Source: FEN-987 sp964598845 | GTDB taxonomy: Archaea; Thermoproteota; Bathyarchaeia; 40CM-2-53-6 | Length of the DNA stretch: 64,000 nt | Assembly: GCA_964598845.1 (NCBI GenBank) | Contig: CAZRDM010000008.1 | Coordinates: 26,104-90,103, forward strand | Reading direction: 5' to 3' | Part shown: piece by piece, positions 50,375 to 59,685 of the stretch | How the letters are laid out: each line of letters opens with the position of its first letter | How positions within the stretch are numbered: the stretch's first letter is position 1 | The notes under the pieces: model-generated | Told to the model about the DNA's origin: nothing | Database searches by the model: none | What the model saw: only the letters and a program-made list of their open reading frames with translations | Translations under genes and position numbers: made by a program

Positions 50375-52222
50375 TCAAAGCAACTGTCTGTAGCCCGGTC
50401 TCTTGCTAACGAGTACTGGCAGCCTCAGTGCCATTCGGGGATATCCTGAAGTGGACTGTGATATCTCATTTTCCAAGTCCTCTAGGGTGGAGTTGTATTG
50501 TTTCCCATCGATGCGGCGACGAACCGTGAAGACTTTCGTGTCTGTCTCTCTCTTCCCGAGAACAAGTATGTAGGGAATCCAATTCAATTCCGCGTCTCGA
50601 ACGCGCTTATCGACACTTTCATCTCGATCATCGATGTCTGCTCTAACGCTAGCGCTAGCCAATCTGAAGGCGGCTTTCTTCGAGAATTCCAAGTGATCAG
50701 GCTTGACAGGAATCAACCGTACCTGTGTAGGGCTGAGCCAGAGTGGCAGTGAGGGTTTACTGCCCTTCTTCTCTATCCGAGAACATTGATCTAGCACGGC
50801 GAACAAGTATCGCTCTATTGATCCGATTACAGCGGTGTGTATGATTGTGGGGAACTCTCTGTTTCCTTGCTCATCAGCGTAGGAGATCCCAAACCGTCTT
50901 GCATTTCCAATATCAATCTGGACGGTGGCGATCTCTCGAGGTCTTTCCAATTCATCTATGATATGATACTCAATGTTTAAGACCCAATAGTATATCCCTT
51001 CAGGCACAAAGTTGAGTAACGCTGGCTTTCCTTCCCGTTTCACCAACTGCATAACGTAGTCCTTGTTTGTTTCTAGGAAGTTCCGTGTTATGTTGTATAC
51101 TGAGACATAGTCTCTTCCGAGCTTTCGGATTTCCTCGTAGATCTTCTCGTGAAGCTTGAGAGTAATACTCTTGGCCTCTTCCAAGTTCTTGCAGTATACG
51201 TGGCAGTCAGGCATGTGCAACTTGCGTAGCCTGAATGAGAGCAGAAGTTCACCGCTCTGTTCAAGTCGATACGAGTCGGCTACTTCAAAGGTTCCAAAGG
51301 GAAGATGTCGATAGCTCAGTGACCAGTTCCGCACCGCTGCGAACTGTTGGTGACATGCGGCATATCTCATGACGAAGCTCTTGTTTTCCACTTCGATTCG
51401 ATACAGTCTCGAGCCGAAGAGATCTGCATGTTCCTTGACCGCAGGGACGGAGAGGTCGAACATATTTGTGCCCTTCACTTGAAGGATAGGCAGACCTACA
51501 GAATTCACCGCGTCCCAAGAGTATTCACTGATTAGGTCGAAGAGCATCACGCCTTCGGGACTGTATCGCATGTGACCTTGATCCGAGAAGCTTTCCCATT
51601 CAATTCCAAATTTCTTGCAGTATTCCAGAAAGCGCGGCTCCCCGCCGACAAGACCTTTTTTGAGGGCTTCCTTTTCCACGAGAACCTGAAACTCGCCCTC
51701 GTTAGGCCGGAACGGATACTCGTCAGGTTCGTATAGCTTGCCATCGAGCCCCAGAATCTTGTAGTACGTCATGATTGGGGGTGCTTCAGCTTTTGCCTCC
51801 TCAGGCTGTATGGTTCTCGACAGCTCTGAGAGTGGATGTCCCAAACACCGTAAGCTGAAACTCTTGTAGTAACCGAAGGGGCTGCGGTGAGCATCGTATC
51901 CCAGAGATAGGAGACCAGATGAAAGGTCTCGCAGGACACCAATCGCAGTGTCACGCGAGCCCAAGCTGCTCGAAAGATGAGCATATGGATAGACTAAGAT
52001 ATTCTTGGTCTTAACCGATCTCGCAACTTGGGCTATCGACTCTGTAGCCTTTGCCACTACCTCGGAAGGGTTCGCCTCATCTTCCTTCTCTATGGTGCAG
52101 AATGCCACTAAGATGTTATCGAAGCCCCCTCGCTTGTTATTGGCAAGGGGCTCAGGATTCGTTATCGCTTCTTCGCGGACTTCGTATTCGAAGTGCTCAC
52201 AGTGTAGCAGTAGGAGTCTCAT
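50375..52222 (-). CDS. thrS: Threonyl-tRNA synthetase, archaeal type
   Basis: 615 residues. The first 140 (start MRLLLLHCEHFEYEV; TKNILVYPYAHLSS) are the archaeal D-aminoacyl-tRNA deacylase-like editing domain, not the bacterial one. The catalytic core has the zinc ligands of the family: Cys in RYAACHQQF, His in KLHMPDCHVYC and His in TIIHTAVIGSIERY. Class II motifs 2 and 3 occur around YRLEQSGELL and GSIERYLFAV. The C-terminal anticodon domain contains a WLSPTQVRLIPV strand. It charges tRNA-Thr and edits mis-charged serine. Confidence 0.96.
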   Translation of the reverse strand: MRLLLLHCEHFEYEVREEAITNPEPLANNKRGGFDNILVAFCTIEKEDEANPSEVVAKATESIAQVARSVKTKNILVYPYAHLSSSLGSRDTAIGVLRDLSSGLLSLGYDAHRSPFGYYKSFSLRCLGHPLSELSRTIQPEEAKAEAPPIMTYYKILGLDGKLYEPDEYPFRPNEGEFQVLVEKEALKKGLVGGEPRFLEYCKKFGIEWESFSDQGHMRYSPEGVMLFDLISEYSWDAVNSVGLPILQVKGTNMFDLSVPAVKEHADLFGSRLYRIEVENKSFVMRYAACHQQFAAVRNWSLSYRHLPFGTFEVADSYRLEQSGELLLSFRLRKLHMPDCHVYCKNLEEAKSITLKLHEKIYEEIRKLGRDYVSVYNITRNFLETNKDYVMQLVKREGKPALLNFVPEGIYYWVLNIEYHIIDELERPREIATVQIDIGNARRFGISYADEQGNREFPTIIHTAVIGSIERYLFAVLDQCSRIEKKGSKPSLPLWLSPTQVRLIPVKPDHLEFSKKAAFRLASASVRADIDDRDESVDKRVRDAELNWIPYILVLGKRETDTKVFTVRRRIDGKQYNSTLEDLENEISQSTSGYPRMALRLPVLVSKRPGYRQLL

Positions 52223-52282
52223 TGCTCAAAACACTCGTTGGAACCAGCTTCTTTCATTATCATATCTCCGCAGCCATAGAAC

Positions 52283-52489
52283 TTAGGCTGAGAAGCGCCA
52301 CTTGTCTAACTGCCGGTCCCTTCGGGTTAGTTTTTTGTATTCTCGATAGTGTGCTTTACAAAGGTATGCCCTACGGGGATTGCCTATGCTGAGGCCCGCA
52401 TTAGCAACCTTTTCAGGAGGAAGCGAGCGTATAGCGGATCCTGTGCACCCCGCTACATTGCACTGCTGACCTCTAGACACTTTGCCCAT
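52283..52489 (-). CDS. Small basic zinc-binding protein
   Basis: 68 residues from the ATG at 52489 (frame open to 52540). A probable zinc site is formed by CNVAGC near the N-terminus and CKAHYREYKK (C-x-x-H) near the C-terminus. The rest is rich in Arg/Lys with a final DRQLDKWRFSA. Size and charge suggest nucleic acid or ribosome binding. Family not named with certainty. It lies upstream of thrS on the same strand, 60 nt away. Confidence 0.62.
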   Translation of the reverse strand: MGKVSRGQQCNVAGCTGSAIRSLPPEKVANAGLSIGNPRRAYLCKAHYREYKKLTRRDRQLDKWRFSA

Positions 52490-52540
52490 TGAAATCGGTA
52501 TCAGAACGAACTTGGTGCTTGAAAAACTTGGTCTTAACAT

Positions 52541-52852
52541 TGTGCAAGAATAACCGCAGAGAGTTCAGTTCCGATCAGAGAATGGAATCGGAGTACTCAC
52601 ATGAGAAATGCAAGATAGCATTGCAATCCCGCTGGAAGACAATTGCCAAGAGATAGGCATATTCTACTCAAGAGTTGGAGCAAATCTAGGGAACTGACGT
52701 TGGGTGCGGAAAGAGTCGGAGGTACATGGACCCGATTGGGAAGTTAACATGAGGGCGCGGAGAATAGTGGATACGACCGACAAGATGAACATGAATGTTC
52801 TTGAATCGGAACATTGATATACCTACTCCCATGCCACCTAACACTTGGATGA
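52541..52852. other. Gap without a convincing gene
   Basis: 312 bases. Only a 22-codon ATG frame at 52749 is found and it lacks support. The last 70 bases hold an inverted-repeat element and a TATA-like sequence for the next gene. The rest shows nothing recognisable. Confidence 0.4.
52787..52815 (+). promoter_or_regulatory. Candidate operator: GAACAT inverted and direct repeats
   Basis: GAACAT (52787-52792), GA, ATGTTC (52795-52800) form a perfect inverted repeat. After an 8-base spacer, GAACATT (52809-52815) pairs again with AATGTTC (52794-52800). TGATATAC, a TATA-like element, directly follows at 52815-52822, so a protein bound here would compete with promoter use of the secreted-protein gene. 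Confidence 0.45.
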
Positions 52853-52861
52853 GTGTCAGAC

Positions 52862-53188
52862 ATGATCACCGTACCCAAGGAAATTCTCCTCGCGACCGTG
52901 CTGCTTTCGCTCGCGATAGTTGTTCCATATCAGTCAGCGACTATGGCCATTACCTTTCAAGTGAAGAACTACTCGAACCAACCAATCCAAGGAGCAACGA
53001 TTTCGCTTTCTGGAGTGCAATCAGTCAGTCAGAATACGGATGCAAATGGTAACACGACCCTAAATGTCCCGTTCGGAAGCTATTCGATAACTGTATCCAA
53101 AGCCTCGTGCACACAAATAGGGCCGCAACCATTCATTGTTGATCAGACAGCTCCGTCGAGCATATTGGTCAGACTGCAGTGCTCGTAG
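52862..53188 (+). CDS. Small secreted protein with a carboxypeptidase-regulatory-like beta domain
   Basis: About 108 residues from ATG 52862 (GTG 52853 is also possible). The signal peptide spans residues 1-23 (LLATVLLSLAIVVPYQSA). The mature part FQVKNYSNQPIQGATISLSG, TDANGNTTLNVPFGSYSITV matches the CarboxypepD_reg-like beta-sandwich repeat, used for surface adhesion or as a spacer. Two cysteines in the C-terminal half (SCTQIG, RLQCS) may form a disulfide. Free-standing copies of this domain are uncommon. Confidence 0.68.
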   Translation: MITVPKEILLATVLLSLAIVVPYQSATMAITFQVKNYSNQPIQGATISLSGVQSVSQNTDANGNTTLNVPFGSYSITVSKASCTQIGPQPFIVDQTAPSSILVRLQCS

Positions 53189-53374
53189 TCGTCCACGAAC
53201 CCATCTACGTTCAGGCCCTTTTCCTTTGACTGCTCCATGTGTCAAAGCACACGGAAAATAGTGCTAGACTAACCCGATGTTATCCGCGGGAAAAGCTGGA
53301 TCCTCAGCTTTTCAGCTACTCTTCTCGAAATGCCCATTAGGACTGTGCAATAATGCGCGGCAGATGATCTCAAA

Positions 53375-53971
53375 TTGCTGGGGAGACTTCGGGAGAAATA
53401 TGAGGCTGCGATGGAGCCTGTCGGCAGGACACTTGGAAGGCTAGGGCTGAAACCCAATTTTATAACTACCTCAAGTCTGGTAGTTTCCGCTTTTGCGGCC
53501 GCAGCGTACGTTGCTAAGGCGCCAGTGCTGGGTGGGCTTGGTCTTCTCTCATCCGTCGCGCTTGACATGCTAGATGGAGCAGTTGCCCGTGCAACGAATA
53601 CAGCGACACGGTTCGGGGCCGTTTATGATCACGTACTTGACAGGTATGCGGAATTCATAGTCCTGTTGGGTGTAGGTATGGGGGGATTTGCCGACTGGGG
53701 TTGGGTTGTTTTCTGCCTATTCGGAATGGTCATGGCAAGCTTCGTACGGGCTAAGGCCGAATCGGTAGGCGGCTTGAAGAGCTGCACTGTAGGAATAGCA
53801 GAGCGCCAAGAGAAGATAGTAGTGCTTCTGATCGGGTCACTGCTCCAGTCGATATTCTCGATTGCGCTGTTGGTATGCGTTATCATCGTCGGGGTCTTAT
53901 CGCACATTACGGTCGTGCAAAGGCTTCACTACACCTTCAAGAACACACGAGGAATGAGCATTAGTGTTTGA
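53375..53971 (+). CDS. CDP-alcohol phosphatidyltransferase (archaetidyl transferase)
   Basis: 198 residues with the complete CDP-OH motif D-x-x-D-G-x-x-A-R-x8-G-x3-D-x3-D: DMLDGAVAR followed by GAVYDHVLDR (about residues 68-92). Several membrane helices are spread along the chain. In archaea such enzymes attach inositol phosphate or glycerol to CDP-archaeol; the type cannot be fixed here. TTG 53375 is used: the family N-terminus (GLKPNFITTSSLVVS) is fully covered. The end overlaps the PfkB gene by 8 nt. Confidence 0.93.
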   Translation: MLGRLREKYEAAMEPVGRTLGRLGLKPNFITTSSLVVSAFAAAAYVAKAPVLGGLGLLSSVALDMLDGAVARATNTATRFGAVYDHVLDRYAEFIVLLGVGMGGFADWGWVVFCLFGMVMASFVRAKAESVGGLKSCTVGIAERQEKIVVLLIGSLLQSIFSIALLVCVIIVGVLSHITVVQRLHYTFKNTRGMSISV

Positions 53972-54890
53972 CCTAGTCGGGCTCGGCAATCCAGTATACG
54001 ATGTTATTGTAACTCCGTGGGCGAGGAGTGAGGGAAGAGTGCTCTCAGGTTGCAGCACGAATGCCTGCCTTGCAGCCAAACGACTCGGCATAGGCAGAGT
54101 TGGACTCATAGGCCGCGTAGGGAAGGATTTCGAGCGACGATTTCTCTTCGAAATGAAGAGGAACGGAATTGAAACTTTCCTGGATTCCTCAAGCGGGGAG
54201 ACTGGTGGCTTTCACCTCACTTACGATGAACGTGGTAACCGGACTCTGGATGTGCTGGGCATTGCCGGCAAGATCAGTAGGGAAAATTTTCCAGAGAAGT
54301 TTCTCAATACCAAGTTCATTCTAATCGGCCCAATTCTTGGAGAAGTTGACATCGAATTGATCGAGTTCATCCGTTCGTCGTCGAAGGCTAAGCTCTTCTT
54401 GGATCCGCAGGGACTGGTGAGAGTTGTAGGACGTAAGAGGAGAGTAATTCATAGGTGCTACAGAGAACAGTTCGGCAGGATCGTGGAACTGACGGATTTT
54501 GTCAAACCTAACGAACATGAAAGCGTGACCATAACGGGCAAGAAAGATCCTGTCGCTGCTCTCCACACGCTACAAGAGTTCGGAAGCGCGGTTCCCATAA
54601 TTACTCTTGCAGAACGTGGATCAATATTGCTCCTAGAAGATGAAATCCTCAAGATCCCAGCCTTTAACACCCGCGCTATCGATCCGACTGGGGCGGGAGA
54701 TGTCTACGCGGGCGCTTTCATAACTGAATACTTACACATTAGAAAGATCGGCGAAGCTGCCCTATTCGCATCGGCCGCAGCTTCTCTGATGGTCGAGCAG
54801 ATCGGCCCAGAATTTGAAATGTCGGTCGAATCTGTTAAGCATAGGGAGAAAGCTATTAGTGCCGGACTTTCAAGGCAGATGTCGGGCTAG
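53964..54890 (+). CDS. PfkB-family sugar/nucleoside kinase
   Basis: 308 residues, ribokinase-like fold. N-terminal GLGNPVYDVIV, SGCSTNACLAAKRLG and the C-terminal catalytic loop IDPTGAGDVYAGAFITEYL, with the base Asp in GAGD, are present. TLAERGSILLLEDE is the usual strand before it. The substrate may be a nucleoside, ribose or inositol; overlap with the phosphatidyltransferase gene makes an inositol-linked role possible but unproven. It starts with GTG inside that gene and ends 4 nt into the convergent eS26 gene. Confidence 0.9.
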   Translation: MFDLVGLGNPVYDVIVTPWARSEGRVLSGCSTNACLAAKRLGIGRVGLIGRVGKDFERRFLFEMKRNGIETFLDSSSGETGGFHLTYDERGNRTLDVLGIAGKISRENFPEKFLNTKFILIGPILGEVDIELIEFIRSSSKAKLFLDPQGLVRVVGRKRRVIHRCYREQFGRIVELTDFVKPNEHESVTITGKKDPVAALHTLQEFGSAVPIITLAERGSILLLEDEILKIPAFNTRAIDPTGAGDVYAGAFITEYLHIRKIGEAALFASAAASLMVEQIGPEFEMSVESVKHREKAISAGLSRQMSG

Positions 54891-55162
54891 TAGTAGCGTC
54901 GTTCGTCGCGTGATCTTACCTTCGAAACGCCGAAGTGAACCGCGCAAGAGACACAGTAGAATTTGACAACTTTTTGTCGGGCGATGTATGTTCCCTGTGC
55001 TCGCAGCTCACGAGCAAGCGATGGTTCTACAAGGGAAACCCAGGTTGTAACTCGCTTCGCCTTGTCCCTCGGAACGGCCATCCCACAATTTGTGCACTGA
55101 GTCATCTCACTTCGTCCCTTACTGCCTTTGCTTCGCCCGCGCGACTTTCTCTTCTTTGCCAA
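54887..55162 (-). CDS. rps26e: Small ribosomal subunit protein eS26
   Basis: 91 residues. The basic N-terminus (KKRKSRGRSKGSKGR) is followed by the two CxxC pairs of the zinc site, CTNCGMAVPRDKAK and YCVSCAVHFGV, and by VRSRDERRYY. It binds near the mRNA exit of the small subunit. eS26 is found in eukaryotes and in TACK/Asgard archaea but not in most euryarchaea, which helps place the organism. The TTG start at 55162 is the only one giving the usual beginning. Confidence 0.95.
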   Translation of the reverse strand: MAKKRKSRGRSKGSKGRSEMTQCTNCGMAVPRDKAKRVTTWVSLVEPSLARELRAQGTYIARQKVVKFYCVSCAVHFGVSKVRSRDERRYY

Positions 55163-55281
55163 AGCGCCCCATCGGGACTACACCGGATAATGCTTCGCTT
55201 AAACGTTGTTGTGGCAAGAAGATTAGAGAGCTTGTTGGATAGTTACTGAAGCCTATCCCACCATGCGGTTGTTAGTGAAAA

Positions 55282-56727
55282 TCAATATGACTTGGCAAGG
55301 TAAACGACCTTATCTGCTTTGCTTCCGCAACGAATGCAAGTTGCAAACGGTCTTTCGGGTGTTAGCGGAATTGTGCGTATGGTAGCTCCGGTTTCGCTCT
55401 TGATTGCGTCCTCACATTCCGTACTTCCGCACCAGCAAGCACGAACAAATCCACCTCGATCGTTGAGAATTCTCCTGAATTGACCATAATCGGTCGCCTG
55501 GCTGGCCAAGGCGTCCAGAAGTGATTTCGCGTTGGCGAAGAGAGTCTTCTGAATCTCATCGAGGCATTTCTCGGTCTCCGCAACTGAGGAATCGTCTTTC
55601 ACCTGCAGTCTCTCAGAGTTGTCGCGCCTAACTAGCGTTACGTGGTGGTACTCCACTTCCTTGGGCCCGATCTCTAGACGAACTGGGACTCCCTTGAGTT
55701 CCCATTCATTGAATTTCCAGCCGGGAGTGTATTGTTCCCGAAGGTCGACGTAAGCCATCAGACCCGCCTTTGTAAGTGCCTCGGCGACCGATTGCACTTT
55801 GTTCGTTATTGCTTGGGTGTCAGCATCCTTGTAGTAGATTGGAACGATGACAACCTGTATGGGAGCGATGAGGGGCGGTAGTATGAGGCCTCTGTCATCG
55901 CCATGAAGAAGTATCATTGCCCCAATGAGACGCCAAGTAACTCCCCACGAGGTTGTCCATGCGTAATGGGTTTCCTCATCCTTGCCTAGATATTTTATTT
56001 CGAATGGCTTCGAAAAGTTCTGGCCTAAGTTGTGTGATGTTCCCATTTGGATGGCTTTTCCATCAGGCATCATTGCCTCGAGCGTTGTCGTATAGAGTGC
56101 TCCGACGAACTTCTCTCTCTCACTCTTGTATCCGCTGAGGACAGGGATGGCAAGTTGCTCTTCCACGAGTTTACGATAAATCTCGAGGATGAGCAGGACT
56201 TCTTTGTCGGCATCTTCTTTTGTGGCATGAACGGTGTGTCCTTCTTGCCAGAGGAATTCTGAGGTTCTTATGAAAGGGCGCGTCGCCGTGATTTCAGCGC
56301 GTAGTACCGAATTCCAGAGATTGATCAGGAGTGGCAGGTCGCGCCAGCTACGAACCCACTTAGAGTATGTGTCATAGATGATCGTTTCAGAGGTGGGTCG
56401 TACTGCCAACTTTTCTGATAGCTCGTTGCCACCAGCGTGGGTTACCCAAAACACTTCGGGTGTGAATCCCTTGAAGTGTTCTGCTTCTCTTTTGAGGAAA
56501 CTTTCAGGGATAAGGAAGGGAAAATAGGCGTTCGAATGGCCTGTCTCCTTGAAGCGTTGGTCCAAATAGTCCCTGATTCGCTCCCAAATGGAATACCCAT
56601 ACGGCCTAAGGACCATGAAGCCTTTTATCGGGGCGTAGTCAGCGAGCTCGGCTTTCGTCACGACTTGGGTATACCACTCTGAAAGATCATCAGCTTTCTT
56701 TATGGTAATTCCAATTTCCTTGCTCAT
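55282..56727 (-). CDS. proS: Prolyl-tRNA synthetase, archaeal type
   Basis: 481 residues, the archaeal/eukaryotic form without the bacterial editing insertion. Class II motif 2 is TRPFIRTSEFLWQEGHTVHAT and motif 3 lies around GDDRGLILPP. The C-terminal zinc domain has CWCGSTEC and CIRCGSK, and ends in Tyr as usual. The substrate strand AVRPTSETIIYDTY is intact. Monocistronic; 119 nt of intergenic sequence separates it from eS26 on the same strand. Confidence 0.96.
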   Translation of the reverse strand: MSKEIGITIKKADDLSEWYTQVVTKAELADYAPIKGFMVLRPYGYSIWERIRDYLDQRFKETGHSNAYFPFLIPESFLKREAEHFKGFTPEVFWVTHAGGNELSEKLAVRPTSETIIYDTYSKWVRSWRDLPLLINLWNSVLRAEITATRPFIRTSEFLWQEGHTVHATKEDADKEVLLILEIYRKLVEEQLAIPVLSGYKSEREKFVGALYTTTLEAMMPDGKAIQMGTSHNLGQNFSKPFEIKYLGKDEETHYAWTTSWGVTWRLIGAMILLHGDDRGLILPPLIAPIQVVIVPIYYKDADTQAITNKVQSVAEALTKAGLMAYVDLREQYTPGWKFNEWELKGVPVRLEIGPKEVEYHHVTLVRRDNSERLQVKDDSSVAETEKCLDEIQKTLFANAKSLLDALASQATDYGQFRRILNDRGGFVRACWCGSTECEDAIKSETGATIRTIPLTPERPFATCIRCGSKADKVVYLAKSY

Positions 56728-56855
56728 TGCTTTGTCACCACAGAAGAATCGTGTGTCATGCTGAGATGCTCGGCACTTTGTTCAGGCGTGTGGAACTAAA
56801 ACACCCGAAATGTCCATCGGCTCTTTCCTCAGCTCAGTGGTTTTTTAGAAATCCA

Positions 56856-57353
56856 TTACGGTATTTTAGTGTTTGCTCGATTTTCGCTACGAGACGAGGT
56901 CTTCCCAATAGGGGCCGTCAGAACTAGGCAGTTGGCGTGTCGGACCACCCTTTCGCTTACGCTTCGCTGAAAGAGCCTTTGCCACCGGCTCACCATTTTC
57001 CTTTTCATCAGAAATACGATCAAGTATCCGTCTCTCTCGGTTTCCTCGATTATTCCATCAGCAGCACTTCTCGCGACGGCTACTCTCACCTTGACCTTAA
57101 GACCCTGAGAGGTCAACCACCTAGCAAGCTCGTTCAATCGCTCCTCGGCCTTCTGAATTTGATGTCTATGGACTTCCGGATCTAAAGCGGCGGTTCTGCT
57201 CGGGATTTCGACAACATGGAGTAGTACGATTAATGGGTCCCTGAAGCTGGACAGCGCATGAAGGGCTCGCGTGATGAGCTCTCTACTCACGAGGTCCCCC
57301 ACTGGAATTAGAATCTTGGCTGAGCTGGATACTTCGGGGTTCATGATGGTCAA
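56856..57353 (-). CDS. UspA-family protein
   Basis: 165 residues. Universal stress protein fold: first strand AKILIPVGDLVSRELITRA, then IVLLHVVEIP and a C-terminal FQRSVSERVVRHANCLVLTAPIG. The ATP-binding G-2x-G-9x-G(S/T) motif is not intact (FQRSVSERV), so it is probably of the non-ATP-binding type. Its start overlaps the upstream Lrp-type gene by 4 nt, placing it third in an operon with an amino-acid permease that itself ends in a similar domain. Confidence 0.85.
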   Translation of the reverse strand: MTIMNPEVSSSAKILIPVGDLVSRELITRALHALSSFRDPLIVLLHVVEIPSRTAALDPEVHRHQIQKAEERLNELARWLTSQGLKVKVRVAVARSAADGIIEETERDGYLIVFLMKRKMVSRWQRLFQRSVSERVVRHANCLVLTAPIGKTSSRSENRANTKIP

Positions 57354-57625
57354 TCAGCGAACGGTTTGCCTTCCCTCTTGTGCGTGTGAATGATTACAGC
57401 GGACACGGTGCTTCGAATTCCCTTTATTCTCAGAATCTTATCTTTCAATAGGCTACGAAAGGTCGTTATGGAGTCTGTTCGAATGAGGGCTACCAAATCA
57501 TATTCTCCTGTGACCTCGTATAGATCCGTTACTTCAGGTAATTTCTCAAGTGCTTGAGTAACGTTTTCTAGCTCTTGTGACTCAACAAATACGTTCAGAA
57601 GTACGACAATACCGCGCGGCATCAC
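57350..57625 (-). CDS. Stand-alone Lrp/AsnC ligand-binding domain (RAM)
   Basis: 91 residues, only the sensor part of Lrp regulators: PRGIVVLLNVFVES, VTDLYEVTGEYDLVALIRT and a terminal strand (IRSTVSAVIIHTHK). No HTH is encoded. Free RAM domains bind amino acids and can modulate partner Lrp proteins or membrane proteins. Start and end overlap neighbours by 4 nt, so the product probably senses amino acids for the permease made upstream. Confidence 0.9.
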   Translation of the reverse strand: MMPRGIVVLLNVFVESQELENVTQALEKLPEVTDLYEVTGEYDLVALIRTDSITTFRSLLKDKILRIKGIRSTVSAVIIHTHKREGKPFAD

Positions 57626-59547
57626 TTTCCCCTCCGGGCTACCATTATCTTGCCTGGATATTTAGAGAGCACCGCCAGTGTCGAGTCCTCTCTTTCCTTC
57701 TCAATGTGACCTCGTAGGGTCTTGCGCTTGATGAGGACGATGACATCGTTTCTGTCAGCTCGGGCTTCCTCGTCGACAGTCTCAATGAACGGCCCGATTT
57801 CCACACGGGGTACAGCTTCGTATCCTAGGGAGTTCAGTTCGCGGGCTATCGACTGTAACTCCTCCATTGACCTCGACCCATATTCCTTGATCTGGGCATA
57901 GTCTCTCAAATCGTGGGCATCAAGCCCCAGATCGGCAGGATCGATGATATTGAAAAGAGTAATTCGGAATCTCTTATCCAACGCCTCGCGAATGGAGGAT
58001 ACGACGGTCTCTTCATCTTCAGGCGTTCTGACCAATACCACTGCGTTCATCATGTAACCTCCCGGTGCGATCTTCTTCCCAGTCTCGGAAGTCAGCACTG
58101 GAATCTTCTTCATCCTTCTCAAGGCTACAAAGCCAGCTACTCCAATTAGCACCCAAGCGGTTCCGAAGACCCTTCCCCTTTCATGAAAGATCAGAATCAA
58201 GCTCCAGAGGATCGCGCAAGAGATGGCGCCAATCACGCTGATGATCGGCAAGAAGAGGCGACGTTCACCTAATCGAATCGTGACTGTTCCAGGAATCTTC
58301 CAGGCGCGAAAGACTTCTGATTCCTTGTTCCGTAGAATAATCAAGCACGTGTTGACTATAATGTATGAGAGGAGTGCTCCATAATTGTAGAGATCAGCTA
58401 CAAGGGTGAGTTCGCCCACGATAGCGAGCGCGATGCCAATCATACCGAAGACGACAATTGTCCTTATTGGTGTTCTGAACTTCGGATGAACCTTGTAGAA
58501 CCAACGCGGTAGGAGATGGTATCTCCCCATCGAAAATACGATGCGCGATACACCGATTACACCTGTATTGGTTGAGACGTAGCATATGGCGAATCCTGTT
58601 AGAGCGACTACCGGGGCGAAGTATGACCCGATTGTGGGAATGCGCTCTGCCATGGCTGTTATTGGGTCGTTGCGTGCAGCTGCGAGGTCTTGCCAGCCCA
58701 TCATACCCATGCTAACAGTCGACAGGCCAACCGCGAAGATCACGACGGAAAGGATCGATAGCTTGTTTGCGCGCGGTATCCATCTGTCTGGTCGACGCGT
58801 TTCTTCAGCCGCTTGGGCGATTGATTCTATTCCTATGAATGATGTCATAGCGATTGTTATTCCATAAATGAAGTTCTGTTCTTGTGTTCGCAAACTTGGC
58901 AGTGAGTAGGCGATGGTCGAGTGGAGTTCAGGAGAGCCAACAACCCCCAGCTGGTCCAGAAACTGGACGAGAGTGAAAGCAAGAAGAAGGCCAAGAACCA
59001 GAATAATCGCTTCCACGAGGAGGTCAAGGGAGACAAGAATTTCGTTGAACAGGGATGACTCTCTGATTCCAATGATATTTACGATCAGCAGTAGCGCGAC
59101 CAGAAAGCCCGCGATCAATCCGAGAAGTGGAACAGAAAGCTGCGAACCCAAGAAGGACACGGACAAGTGGCTTGACGTTATCCAGGGAAAGAAGAAGCTA
59201 AGGTACCCGGCGGAGGCAATGGAAAAGAGTGCCATGTCGACGGTATAGTCAAGCATAACTGCCCAGCCAGCAACGAATCCCGCAAGATCGTTGAACGCTT
59301 TCATAGCATAGATATGTGCTCCGCCAGCATACGGGTATGTTGTTGCAAGTTCGGAATATGCAAGGCCGGTTGCGATGTATGTTATGGATGCAATTAGAAA
59401 TGCGAGAGGCGAGGCTCCACCAGCAAAGAGAGCAACCAGACCTATCGCGATGTAGATGTCAGCTCCGACATCTGCATAACCCATGGAGAAGGAGCCGTAC
59501 CAACCGACCTCGCGACGCAAAGTTTGCTCTTCTGTTGTGCTGGCCAA
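57622..59547 (-). CDS. APC-family amino-acid permease with C-terminal UspA-like domain
   Basis: 641 residues. The first 455 form 12 hydrophobic helices with APC marks (GADIYIAIGLVALFAGGASP near the start, AGGAHIYAMKAFNDLAGFVAGW, FIGIESIAQAAEETRRPDRWIPRA). A hinge (PVLTSETGKK) leads to a cytoplasmic domain of about 150 residues (MNAVVLVRTPEDEETVVSSI onward) resembling a universal stress protein. This matches the known archaeal APC-USP fusion type. It is the first gene of an operon with the RAM and UspA genes. Substrate unknown. Confidence 0.92.
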   Translation of the reverse strand: MASTTEEQTLRREVGWYGSFSMGYADVGADIYIAIGLVALFAGGASPLAFLIASITYIATGLAYSELATTYPYAGGAHIYAMKAFNDLAGFVAGWAVMLDYTVDMALFSIASAGYLSFFFPWITSSHLSVSFLGSQLSVPLLGLIAGFLVALLLIVNIIGIRESSLFNEILVSLDLLVEAIILVLGLLLAFTLVQFLDQLGVVGSPELHSTIAYSLPSLRTQEQNFIYGITIAMTSFIGIESIAQAAEETRRPDRWIPRANKLSILSVVIFAVGLSTVSMGMMGWQDLAAARNDPITAMAERIPTIGSYFAPVVALTGFAICYVSTNTGVIGVSRIVFSMGRYHLLPRWFYKVHPKFRTPIRTIVVFGMIGIALAIVGELTLVADLYNYGALLSYIIVNTCLIILRNKESEVFRAWKIPGTVTIRLGERRLFLPIISVIGAISCAILWSLILIFHERGRVFGTAWVLIGVAGFVALRRMKKIPVLTSETGKKIAPGGYMMNAVVLVRTPEDEETVVSSIREALDKRFRITLFNIIDPADLGLDAHDLRDYAQIKEYGSRSMEELQSIARELNSLGYEAVPRVEIGPFIETVDEEARADRNDVIVLIKRKTLRGHIEKEREDSTLAVLSKYPGKIMVARRGK

Positions 59548-59685
59548 ATTCTCAGGACGCCTTGACGCTCCACTTTCATTTTTGAATGCATCGAGTTGGG
59601 TTACGCCGACTGAGCTTTAAGCTATTTATGGGTTCGGCTACATGCCTTTATTATTGTCCTATCTAGCTGGGCGCGGGACTGTGCA

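Noticed and set aside
52749..52817. A 22-codon ATG frame upstream of the small secreted protein
   Set aside because: Too short, no ribosome site and it covers the proposed operator.
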